Source: Bos javanicus (lineage: Eukaryota; Chordata; Mammalia; Artiodactyla; Bovidae). Taken from it: 64,000 nt of DNA. Location of the stretch: the NCBI RefSeq assembly GCF_032452875.1, contig NC_083884.1:20229501-20293500 (forward strand). Direction: 5' to 3'. The position numbers and the translations under genes were made by a program. The notes below the pieces were generated by a model that saw only the letters and a list, made by a program, of their open reading frames with translations, made no database searches and was not told the DNA's origin. This document shows positions 23,356-32,992 of this stretch, one piece after another; the first letter of the stretch is position 1, and every line of letters starts with the position of its first letter.

Positions 23356-23681
23356 TCTGTATATCTGAGGTTATCGATATTTCTCCCGGCAATCTTGATT
23401 CTAGCTTACGCTTCATCCAGACCACGTTTCACATGATGTACTCTGCATATAAATTAAATAAGCAGGGTGACTATATACAGCCTTGACATACTTCTTTTCC
23501 AATTTGGAATCAGTCAGTTGTTCCATAAAAACAGACTAGCTAGCTATTTCACAATTAATGTGTTGCATTGGTCAAAACGTTCGTTCAGATTTTCCCGTAA
23601 GATGTTACAGAAAATCCCGAAGGAACTTTTTAAGCCAACTCAGTAGAAAGCTAGAAGCAGATGGAAAAGAGCTTTCTGCTT

Positions 23682-23699
23682 AAAAAAAAAAAAAAAAAA
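23682..23699 (+). repeat. Poly(A) run
   Basis: Eighteen consecutive A residues without a recognisable retrotransposon upstream. It may be the tail of an element too old to identify. Confidence 0.6.
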
Positions 23700-23911
23700 G
23701 AACTGTCAAAAATGACTTCCCATTTTTTATGAGTGGTACAAATTATAGTTCTCAGGCAGAGGCAACTTGCCACGTTAGGAGTCTGTATCATAATAATATT
23801 AAATGACTCACTTGTTTTTAGATATATCCCTAGAATTTCACCGCAGCTTTCCTTTTCAGACCTCAGTTGTGAGTGTGGATTATTAAGTTTGAGCTCTGTT
23901 CTTAATATAGT

Positions 23912-23988
23912 AGACAGGGAGGTCTGGTATGCTGTGATTCATGGGGTCGCAAAGGTCAGACACAACTGAGCAACTGAACTGAACTGAA
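23912..23988 (+). mobile_element. BovB 3' tail, sense
   Basis: GACAGGGAGGTCTGGTATGC through the AACTGAACTGAACTGAAT tail. Fewer than 80 bases of the element remain. Confidence 0.8.
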
Positions 23989-26290
23989 TACAGACTCTCA
24001 GGATTGCAGATGATGTAGCCATATTGTTTTAAAGCTGTTGAGTTGGGAATATTTCTCGCCATTAAAGTATGTAAAAATGTGAGATCATCTAATTTAATTT
24101 AACAGCAGTGATTCACTAGCAGAATACAATGGAAGGTAGAAATATTAACATTTTAAGAGGGTAGATAAAATCATAAAGAAATATTTGGCAGTGGAATGCT
24201 TGATATTTTCACATGTGCAGAAAAAATAAGGCATGACTCAGTTCAGTCAGTCTAGCACAGAGATTAGGAACTGAGCTTAAATTTGAGATCTGCAACTATA
24301 TGAACTTAGTAACTGCTCTGTTTGTGACCCTGAATAAGGAAGCATAAAATTGCCAGTGGAATAGAGAACATAATTTCTGACCTTAAGAAATCTGCAATTT
24401 GATGGATATTCCAAACTTTTGATGTTTTGCAGACCAAATAATTCAATATATTTTTTAAAAAGTAAAGCCATACACATAGCTGATCCTTGAAATGCTGATT
24501 TTTCAGCACGGATCACAACAGCAATAAACAGAAAGAAGGGAAATGGCATAGTTTCCTGTGAAGGGTAAATGATTAAAAAAAACTTACATTTTGAAAGTTT
24601 TATTAACTCAGTGTATTTTAAGTGAATTTAATTTGTTTATAGTGGTTGGCATTCCATTAGAGTTTATTGACTAGCTGAACTAAAGTTCAAGGACTCAGTA
24701 CTAAATAAGTAGTAGACTTATATTAATGTATCTTGAGTGATAAGTAAATGAATTAATATAATGTTACTAATTTAGAATAAGGAAACAAGATTTATCTGTC
24801 TTTAAATTTTTTTTCCATGGAAGAGGTTTGTGACAAAGTTCTTTAAAACTTTGTCAAGCTCCTAAGAAATGTGCAGGTGAATAAACAATTCTTATGCATT
24901 GGTTAAACAATACACAATTGATCAGTGCATTAAAAGGCATGCTTTGATTCATTATTAACTTCTTAATGTCTACTAATTTTAATTACTGTTTTCTGTTTAG
25001 TGAAATCTATCACTGGGTTGCCATGGGCCTTTGTAATGTAAATTCTTAATTTAGCAAAACTCTAGCAGCATATTTGTTTACTAGAAAACCTGGTAAAAAT
25101 CTAGGAACATTATGTAAGATTCTGCTTGCTGAATCAATCCCTTTGCCCCTCCATGTCAGCTCTCTACTTTTCTCTGCCCTGTTCTCTGCTCCCAGAAGGC
25201 TGAGTTGGGTGGACAACATTATTGGCTTCTAACAGAATTTGGCCCATTGAGAGCCTAATAAGCAGACTGGAAGGAAGGGCTAGTAAGTTATGGAGACCCT
25301 TTGATAGAAGGTTATGGCTTGTCTTAAGGCAGCCCTTCCTTGTAACTATAGCATCTTCTCACCTAGCCTTGGGGACCTAGGGTTAACACTGTGATCTGAC
25401 ATTCTCTCTAATCGTTTTCTTTACATTATACAAGTTACACTTATTTGTTAATATTCTTTGTTAAATCCTTCTGTAATGATTATAATTGGGCATTCAATCT
25501 ACTTCCTATTGGGACCCCACAAAAAAGAAAGTTTCCTTACTTTTGTGCTTAATACTACAGTATCAGAACACCATGTTTATCAAAAAGACTCCAACTTGAT
25601 ATGATAATGTTAAGAGAACCTTTAGGAAAAATAATAAAAATATCTTTGTCTTTATCTGAATCTTTACAAAGCTGTTTTCTTCCTTTTTGAAAATGATATT
25701 ACAGAAAAACAGAAAAATTTCTCACTCAGTGATTTTTTTCTTTCTGTTACAAGTTTATCAGAAAGAATGCAACAATCATGCATTATGAAGCAAAATTGTT
25801 CAGAGAAATGCTCACAGACATCTGAATTAATGAACTAAATTTATCAATTTCAAAATGCTAAACTTCTTGAATTTTTCAAGGAAATGAAATCTCCTGCCTG
25901 AAAATTAAAAAAAATATATGTTCAATTGAAACACTGACAATTGGTATTATAAAACCTATTTTACCAATGCAGTGCAAGGACTTTTTATTAGTGTTGTATA
26001 AATCAAGCTGCTTCACAATATTATTATTCATCAGATTTTTACTCTGAGAATGTTATTCGTCCTTGAATTCAGACTGTATAAATCAATTTATACTCATGAT
26101 CTTGAAGTAAACACAGTCCACATTAATCTTTTGGTTACTTGGTATTTTCTTAGTGCCCATGCAAGGAGCCTCTATACATCATATGCACTTGCTTATGACT
26201 ATCTTAGACTTTTTTCCAAATTGTTTCTCATGAGAAAAACCATCCATCTCTCTATCAGGATTATGAGGGCCTTTGGATAACGGATTGTAT
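23989..26290. other. Single-copy AT-rich stretch
   Basis: About 2.3 kb without young repeats. No gene is recognised; frames at 24277-24549 and 26050-26280 have no domain. A 10-base perfect inverted repeat sits at 24831-24856. Confidence 0.45.
24831..24856. repeat. Perfect 10-base inverted repeat
   Basis: TGACAAAGTT (24831-24840), loop CTTTAA, AACTTTGTCA (24847-24856). It is not followed by a T-run and no role is assigned. Confidence 0.7.
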
Positions 26291-26298
26291 TTTGTACT

Positions 26299-26390
26299 CC
26301 CAGGGACGGGGGAGCCTGGTGGGCTGCAGTCCATGAGGTCGCACAGAGTCGGACACGACTAAAGCAACTTAGCAGCAGCAGCAGCAGCAG
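26299..26390 (+). mobile_element. Bov-A2 3' fragment, sense
   Basis: CCCAGGGACGGGGGAGCC through ACTTAGCAGC with a tail of about six AGC units (26370-26390). Confidence 0.88.
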
Positions 26391-26682
26391 GATTCTCTAA
26401 AGTACATGTTACATTTTATGCACACTGTTTATTGTTAGTGTGCAATGATTAAAGCTGTTCCATAGCATATGCTGAACTGTCTGATTATGGAAGGCCTAGG
26501 GATATAAGAATCGTTATCTGAATCAAGGTTTAGAAACATGAAATTTTGGCTTTGGAAGAGACAGTCTTATGCTTATCTCTACTCACTAGTCTGTTAGCAA
26601 ATGTTACAATGTATACCATAAAGCCAACATTGTTTTGAGCAGAGTGAAGAATATAAAAATGAGATATAATGAATTTGTAACT
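26391..26682. other. Single-copy stretch
   Basis: No gene or repeat recognised. Confidence 0.4.
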
Positions 26683-28010
26683 TTCAGTTCAGTTTAGTCA
26701 CTCACTCAGTGTATCCAACTCTTTGAGACCCCATGAATTGCAGCATGCCAGGCTTCCCTGTCTATCACCAACTCCCGGAGTTCACCCAAACTCATGTCCA
26801 TCGAGTCAGTGATGCTATCCAGCCATCTCATCCTCTGTCGTCCCCTTCTCCTCCTGCCCCCAATCCCTCCCAGCATCAGAGTCTTTTCCAATGAGTCAAC
26901 TCTTCGCATGAGGTGGCCAAAGTACTGGAGTTTCAGCTTCAGCATCATTCCCTCCAAAGAAATCCCAGGGCTGATCTCCTTCAGAATGGACTGGTTGGAT
27001 CTCCTTGCAGTCCAAGGGACTCTCAAGAGTCTTCTCCAACACCACAGTTCAAAAGCATCAATTCTTCGGTGCTCAGCTTTCTTCACCGTCCAACTCTCAC
27101 ATCCATATATGACCACTGGAAAGATCATAGCCTTGACTAGACGGACCTTTGTTGGCAAAGTAATGTCTCTGCTTTTGAATATGCTGTCTAGGTTGGTCAT
27201 AACTTTCCTTCCAAGGAGTAAGCATCTTTTCATTTCATGGCTGCAATCACCATCTGCAGTGATTTTGGAGCACAAAAAATTAAAGTCAGCCACTGTTTCC
27301 ACTGTTTGCCCATCTATTTCCCATGAAGTGATGGGACCAGATGCCATGATCTTCGTTTTCTGAATGTTGAGCTTTAAGCCAACTTTTTCACTCTCCTCTT
27401 TCACTTTCATCAAGAGGCTTTTGAGTTTCTCTTCACTTTCTGCCATAAGGGTGGTGTCATCTGCATATCTGAGGTGATTGATATTTCTCCCAGCAATCTT
27501 GATTCTAGCTTGTGCTTCTTCCAGCCCAGCGTTTCTCAGGATGTACTCTGCATAGAAGTTAAATAAGCAGGGTGACAATATACAGCCTTGGCATACTCCT
27601 TTTCCTATTTGGAACCAGTCTGTTGTTCCATGTCCAATTCTAACTGTTGCTTCCTGACCTGCGTACAGATTTCTCAAGAGGAAGATCAGGTGGTCTGGTA
27701 TTCCCATCTCTTTCAGAATTTTCCGCAGTTTCTTGTCATTCACACAGTCAAAGGCTTTGGCATAGTCAGTAAAGCAGAAATAGATGTTTTTCTGGAACTC
27801 TCTTGCCTTTTCGATGATCCAGCGGATGTTGGCAATTTGATCCCTCATTCTTCTGCCTTATCTAAAACCAGCTTGAACATCTGGAATTTCACAGTTCACA
27901 TATTGCTGAAACCTGGCTTGGAGAATTTTGAGCATTACTTTACTAGCGTGTGAGATGAGTGCAATTGTGCAGTAGTTTGAGCATTCTTTGGCATTGCCTT
28001 TCTTTGGGAC
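26683..28010 (-). mobile_element. BovB LINE, antisense, longest open RT frame in the window
   Basis: 5'-truncated BovB. The minus strand at 26706-27848 is one open frame of 380 codons. It covers the RT palm with all three catalytic motifs: motif A (TDYAKAFDCV), motif B (GKGVCQGCILSPCLFNFY) and motif C YADD (NHLRYADDTTL). Thumb and the C-terminal domain follow (YGCESWTVKKAEHRR, RRSNQSILKEISPG, RQRMRWLDSITD). A stop separates this frame from the fingers segment at 27850-28010, and the endonuclease domain is gone. Family knowledge: BovB copies by target-primed reverse transcription and mobilises Bov-A and Bov-tA SINEs. This copy is incomplete and presumably inactive. Confidence 0.95.
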
Positions 28011-29030
28011 TTTAATGAGCTTATATTATAAATTTTAAAATTGTAGACATCTCTAAGCATTTTAACGTATTAAAATTTAAACATTTTCTCCATTTAGGAG
28101 GAGCTTTCATGGAGTAAGTTGTGATAAGAGTCAAGGTTCCACTGTCACCATATTGAAGCTGAGAAAACTAGATTGTCCTTTCTCCAGTTGCTGGGAGAAG
28201 ACATAATTTGCTGAGAATTTGAATCTTGAGGTTTTATAGCAAATATATAGGGAGTTAAGACATTATTTTTGGCATGGAGGTTGAGATACTAAAACAGTAG
28301 AAGATAGCAAATCTTAAACTGTTTCTGGAACCAACCTGAACTATGTTCCTGTTTCCTAGCATCCCCAGATCCTGCTTATATCCCAAGCCTGATTTATAGG
28401 CTTCATTAATCCTATAAATCTAGAGTTGGTTCAGTTGCTTACAGTCAAGAACTAGATGGATGTGTAAGATAAAAGCTAAATGCCTAAAAAATTTAGAAAG
28501 TTAAACATTAGCCATGGTAATATCCATGTGTGATGTAAGATGAGTGTGGGCTTGCGTTTTCATGGAAGATTCCAGGGAATAGAAGGTACATATGTTGGAA
28601 CTTGATGAATGAATCTGAATAAGCAGGAAAGAAGAGAGAGGGAATTCCAGGTCCTGTAATCCACACTGTAAGTGCCAGTGGTTCAGGGAACAGTGGGGTT
28701 ATAGAGAGACAAGACCTATTTTTCCAGAATAAATTGTCATCATTTCTTTTGAATTTCACTATAATTTTCTTATATTTTTAATTTTGTTACTTTATCTATA
28801 ATCTCCAATTAAAAAAAAATCTGGTGATGGATAATGTGGCTTGTGGTTTGTATATATTCACAAAACAAACATAGATATATTTTTAAGTATGTATGTGAAT
28901 GATACACACATGTTCATATATGAACCACTTTCTCCCTGAATCAATAGGCCCCAATCTGCTATGTTCTTTCATTGAAAGAATCCCCAGGTGCTGCCAGGGT
29001 TCTTGCCATGCTTGTTGGCAGTGAGAGGAG
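28011..29030. other. Single-copy stretch
   Basis: No gene recognised. A small frame at 28508-28759 is without domain. It ends at the left arm of a long inverted repeat. Confidence 0.45.
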
Positions 29031-29100
29031 GCAGGTATAGGCACATAAGAAATACTTTAAGTTGAGAGATTCAAAGTATTTCTTACGTACCTATACCTGC
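29031..29100. repeat. 28-base near-perfect inverted repeat at an L1 5' junction
   Basis: The left arm 29031-29058 (starts GCAGGTATAGGCAC) and right arm 29073-29100 (ends CGTACCTATACCTGC) are complementary at 26 of 28 positions, around a 14-base loop. Both mismatches are transitions: A-C on this strand, G-U pairs if the minus strand were transcribed. The right arm abuts the 5' truncation point of an L1 3' end, and the last 9 bases of the left arm are the L1's target-site duplication. I infer an inverted copy of target DNA made during insertion. A microRNA-like hairpin is the alternative. Confidence 0.9.
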
Positions 29101-29321
29101 ATTGACATATACGTACTACCGCGTATAAAGCAGCTAGCAGGAAACAGCTATATTATGCAGGGAGCTCAGCTTGGTGCTCTATGGTGACCTAGAGGCGTGG
29201 GATGGGTGGTGGGAGGGAGGTTCAAGAGGGAAGGCATATGTGTATACATATGGGTGATTCGCATTGTTGTACAGCAAAAACCAGCACAACATTGTAAAAC
29301 AATTACATTCCAATTAAAAAA
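29101..29321 (+). mobile_element. Artiodactyl L1 3' end, sense
   Basis: Starts ATTGACATATACGTACTACC, passes GGGAGCTCAGCTTGGTGCTC and ends with AACATTGTAAAACAATTACA and a poly(A) run. AAATACTTT occurs just before the 5' junction structure (29050-29058) and after the poly(A) (29322-29330), marking the target-site duplication. Confidence 0.88.
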
Positions 29322-29330
29322 AAATACTTT

Positions 29331-30693
29331 TGAGTCAATCAACTCTTGAACTCCTGATACCTGGACAGATCAAAACTATGTTTCAGTGACTTTGGGTAAT
29401 GTTTACAAAGGTTAAAGAAATGTTAAATAAAGTTTAAATTTAATTGTATCAGATTGAGAACAAATGAGAAAGTTGAGGTTCAAACTGTCAAGGTTATTTA
29501 AACATTTGTTTTGAATTTTTCTGCCTCCTAGTTATTTAGTTGATTGTTCTAACTATTTCTCAGTTTCAAAAAAAGTATGAAAGGGAAATGTCATTAAGCC
29601 CCTTTTACTCAGTGAATAAGAGTTCAGTGTTTAAACTTGGTTGAAACTGGCTAAAAATATGCAAACGTTTGTGCTTTAAAATTCAATTAAGTTAAGCAAA
29701 ATTTTATTGACTCTCTTCCAAATGTTAGTGTCTTAGCAGGAAAAGAACAATGATAACTAGGATGAAATTCCAGACTTCAGAAGCCTTGCATCCAAGAGAA
29801 AGAAGGACGTTCTTTTGTCCCATTCTAGGGGTCAGAGTGGGCTTCATGCAGGGCTATAAATGGGAATTCACCTGCTGTGTTTCAGGCCAACACTTTTTCC
29901 CATTAAATTGTGGGAAATCCTCCAGGAAATGCAACTCCCAGAGTGCTACCTCGAGACTGTACGCCCCAGAGATTAGGATTTCTCAGTTGAAAACTGGGAG
30001 GTAAATGGCTTTCTGTCAGCATTATTAGACCTATTTTATAACTGTTTTATGATTCTTCAGGAAGGAGGAAATGAAGACTGAAATCTTGGGGCACCTTGTA
30101 TCGAAAACTTCAAGTTGCCTCTAGATTCACTTCTAGTAAGTTCTCTATGCAAACCCACCGTGTAATAGTATCCTTAATACGTCACATTGTTTTAATGGTA
30201 GCAGCTCTTTCATGATAAATTGCTGAAAAGGAAAGTACAATAGATGAAAAATCAGAATTGCTTTTATAGTCCTGGTTCATGTGCTTACCAGCTGTGTAAT
30301 ACTTAAGGAGCACAATAATCACACCCAATTTTCCGATGTCATAGACATATACAATAATGAATATAAAATCTTAAGTGAACTATGAAATGCTACAAATAGA
30401 GGCAATTACATTTTTAAGGTCTTAAAAAGTCCGCTCAGTAGAAAATAGAACAGTAATTTAACAATTAGTTTCTACCCTGTGTCATCCCTGACTTTGGAGA
30501 GGTTATGATTTCTTAGGGGAGAAGCACAGGGTTATGTTTACCTTATATATAAAAGGTAGTGCTGTGATCAACAATATTTGGCATAGATTTTTCACAGCAA
30601 GAAATCATTCAACAAGGATTTGTAAAAGAGGTAATTTCGCCTTAGTCCAGTTTGCCAAGATGTATGCCCTCACCCTGGATTATGTCAGCCTTG
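29331..30693. other. Mostly single-copy stretch
   Basis: No gene recognised. The frame at 29750-30004 (84 codons) sits in a slightly GC-richer segment without a known domain. A possible MIR remnant lies at about 30255-30330. Confidence 0.45.
30255..30330 (+). repeat. Possible MIR SINE remnant
   Basis: AGTCCTGGTTCATGTGCTTA followed by CCAGCTGTGTAATACTTAAG resembles the MIR core (TCCTGGCTC...CTTAGCTGTGTGACC). Short and diverged. Confidence 0.35.
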
Positions 30694-30702
30694 AGGAGGG
30701 GA

Positions 30703-31038
30703 ATCGTTATTCAGTGACTCAGTCACGTCTGACTCTCTGCAACCCCATGAACTGCAGCATGCCAGGCTTCCCTGTCCTTCACCATCTCCCAGAGTTTGCT
30801 CAAACTCACGTCCATTCAGTCAGTGATGCCATCCAACCATCTTATCCTCTTGTGCCCTTCTCCTCTTGCCCTCAGTCTTTGCCAGCATCAGGATCTTTTC
30901 CAATGAGTCAGTTCTTAGCATCAGGTGGCCAAAGTATTGGCGCTTCAGCTTCAGCATCAGTCCTTCCAATGAATATTCAGGGTTGATTTCCTTTAGGATT
31001 TACTGGTTTGATCTCCTGTTGTCCAAGGAGATCAAACC
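30703..31038 (-). mobile_element. BovB 3' end, antisense, with snapped-back 5' end
   Basis: BovB 3' region in reverse, 5'-truncated at the right. At the truncation point the sequence folds back into a 14-base inverted copy of itself. AGGAGGGGA at 30694-30702 and again at 31039-31047 is the target-site duplication. It brackets both the element and the inverted piece, so both arrived in one event. Confidence 0.9.
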
Positions 31039-31040
31039 AG
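31003..31040. repeat. Perfect 14-base inverted repeat at a BovB 5' junction
   Basis: CTGGTTTGATCTCC (31003-31016), loop TGTTGTCCAA (31017-31026), GGAGATCAAACCAG (31027-31040). The left arm and loop are normal BovB sequence; the right arm is the reverse copy and replaces the expected BovB continuation. This fits the 3' end of the first-strand cDNA folding back and priming on itself. Confidence 0.92.
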
Positions 31041-31109
31041 GAGGGGATACTTTATGTATCTGTACCTACTTCTGTTTTGCAATAAGATTGTCTGATGTGT
31101 TAGGGACAA

Positions 31110-31224
31110 CTCAAAGAACATGATTTTGAGCAAGCTCTGGGAGTTGGTGATGGACAGGGAAATCTGGAGTGCTGCAGTCCATGGGGTCACAAAGAGTCGG
31201 ACACGACTGAGTGACTGAACTAAG
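31110..31224 (+). mobile_element. BovB 3' tail, sense
   Basis: TTTGAGCAAGCTCTGGGAGT through ACACGACTGAGTGACTGAAC. It lies some 70 bases from the preceding BovB fragment, in the opposite orientation. Confidence 0.85.
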
Positions 31225-31390
31225 TACCTTCTATAGACTAGGAACGAGATATTCAAATTATCCATTGTTATTTGTATCCACAATATAATGTCCATAGTAG
31301 ATTCTGGATATCTTTTAACAGTAGGTTTATTATTTGAGTAGAGGTAAAGAAATTGTCGTGATGATTTGTTTTCCTTAAGACTGATAATCA

Positions 31391-31516
31391 TGGGAAGTCC
31401 CTGGTGTTCCAGTGGTTAGGACTCTGTACTCTTGCTGCTGAGGGCCCCAGTTTGATCCCTGGTCAGGGAACTAAAAATCCTACAAGTCATGTGGTGCAGC
31501 CAAAACAAAAAAAAAA
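31391..31516 (+). mobile_element. CHR-type tRNA-derived SINE, sense
   Basis: TGGGAAGTCCCTGGTGTTCC, the box-B-like GTTTGATCCCTGGTCAGGGA, then GTGGTGCAGCCAAAAC and a poly(A) tail (31506-31516). This matches the cetartiodactyl CHR SINE family, older than Bov-tA and the only such copy I see here. Confidence 0.85.
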
Positions 31517-32540
31517 TTGGTAAACATAATGTGTCCTATCTTTCTACTTAGACAAATTTAATAAAACTGTCAAATTGTAACATGAAATTGCAAGCATTGT
31601 GGTTAACATTATTTAAGATTATCAAAATATGGTGACACCTATTCATCCATGATCAAAATAATCACTATATTTAACTATTTATTGCTCATCTTAATGATTA
31701 ATTTATTATTCCCCCAAACTAATACAACAATAACTCCTAATTTTTGATACTGTGTATCTTGAATTATAGTGAATTCTTTGCTACCCTTCAGTGTGTTTTG
31801 AAAGCAATATTTACTGCCAGAGAGATCAATGAATATGAGATAACACTATGATTAATTAAATAGACATTTAATAAGAACCATATAAAGTGAATATATATGT
31901 GGGTCCTATATTAAAAATATTCTGCATAAGTACTGTTATCTAAAAATCTTGAAAAATGCAAGAAGATTAATTCCTCTCCTTCTAATATACTAGCTTTAGA
32001 ATTTATTTTTATTATAAACTAGTCTACTATATTATCAAAATAATACAGTATTCAACAGAGACACAACTTTCAACATTCCATGCCTCCTCTTATACTGGTG
32101 AGAAGCTAACATTACATAGCCACCATCACATTCAATTTTGTGTATATTTTTACTGAAGTAACATGCTGAACTTTAAAAGAAAGATAAATATTTTAATCCA
32201 CTCTGCTTTGCTTTCTCTGCTTTATTATTTCATCAAAGTCACCCTTTCACTGTGAAATCCAGATGACATATCATAATGGAAAATGCCATCAATAATAGAG
32301 TATCTGGTTTTTCATAGGAAAAAATAGCAAGGTATCCTAAAAGTCTGAGACTGCTTTCCCATATTTGATATGATACATGTCTACTGATGGGCCTCCTTTT
32401 TTTGCTGGATAATGTTTCTCACATACATACATGTATTTTAGTATAAGAAGAATCGCAAAAATTGCAATTAGTTTAAATGTTTAAAAAAACAAGCCAACTA
32501 ATATTTAATTTTTAAACTTTAATATTAAATTTAGGATCTA
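31517..32540. other. Single-copy AT-rich stretch
   Basis: No gene or young repeat recognised. Confidence 0.45.
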
Positions 32541-32548
32541 CATGCATG

Positions 32549-32660
32549 CATGCTCAGTCATATCTGACTCTCTGACCCCATGGATTGTAGCCAGTCAGAA
32601 TCCTCTGTCCATGGGATTTCCAAGTCAAGAATATTGTAGTGGGTAGCCATTTCCTTCTCC
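32549..32660 (-). mobile_element. Bov-A-type SINE fragment, antisense
   Basis: TGCTCAGTCATATCTGACTC through GCCATTTCCTTCTCC, a Bov-A unit in reverse with several mutations. It is preceded by a short CATG-rich run (32540-32552). Confidence 0.8.
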
Positions 32661-32664
32661 ACAT

Positions 32665-32887
32665 GTGCTGTGCTGTACTAAGTTGCTTCAGTCCTATCCG
32701 ACTCCTTGCAACAGTATGGACCATAACCTGCCAATCTTCTCCATCCACAGGATTCTCAGGAAAGTATACTGGAAGGGGTTGTTGTGCCCTCCGCCAGGAG
32801 ATTTTCCCAACTCAAGAACTGAACCAGAGTCTTGTATCTCCTGCATTGGCCAGCAGATTCTTTGCCACTAGCACCATCTGGGAAGCC
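32665..32887 (-). mobile_element. Bov-tA SINE, antisense
   Basis: CTAAGTTGCTTCAGTCCTAT through CACTAGCACCATCTGGGAAG, a full-length reversed Bov-tA. It follows the previous fragment almost directly in the same orientation. Confidence 0.88.
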
Positions 32888-32992
32888 TCAGTTATTAGGA
32901 TAGACCTTAATATATTTGTTTTATTCTTTTTCATAGGTTTCCAGCTTTTGTTAAAAAAATTAAATATCATTTTTCATTGTAGGAATTATAAT

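Larger units (their letters stand above)
22246..23523 (-). mobile_element. BovB LINE, antisense, split by two SINEs
   Basis: One BovB copy read as 22246-22759, 22963-23224 and 23368-23523. It begins with the TTCAGTTCAGTTCAG tail and runs to the RT motif-B region, where it is 5'-truncated at about 23523. The frame is broken (minus-strand 22924-23199 retains only KLLMKVKEESEKV-like pieces). Two SINEs interrupt it, each with its own TSD made of BovB sequence. Confidence 0.93.
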
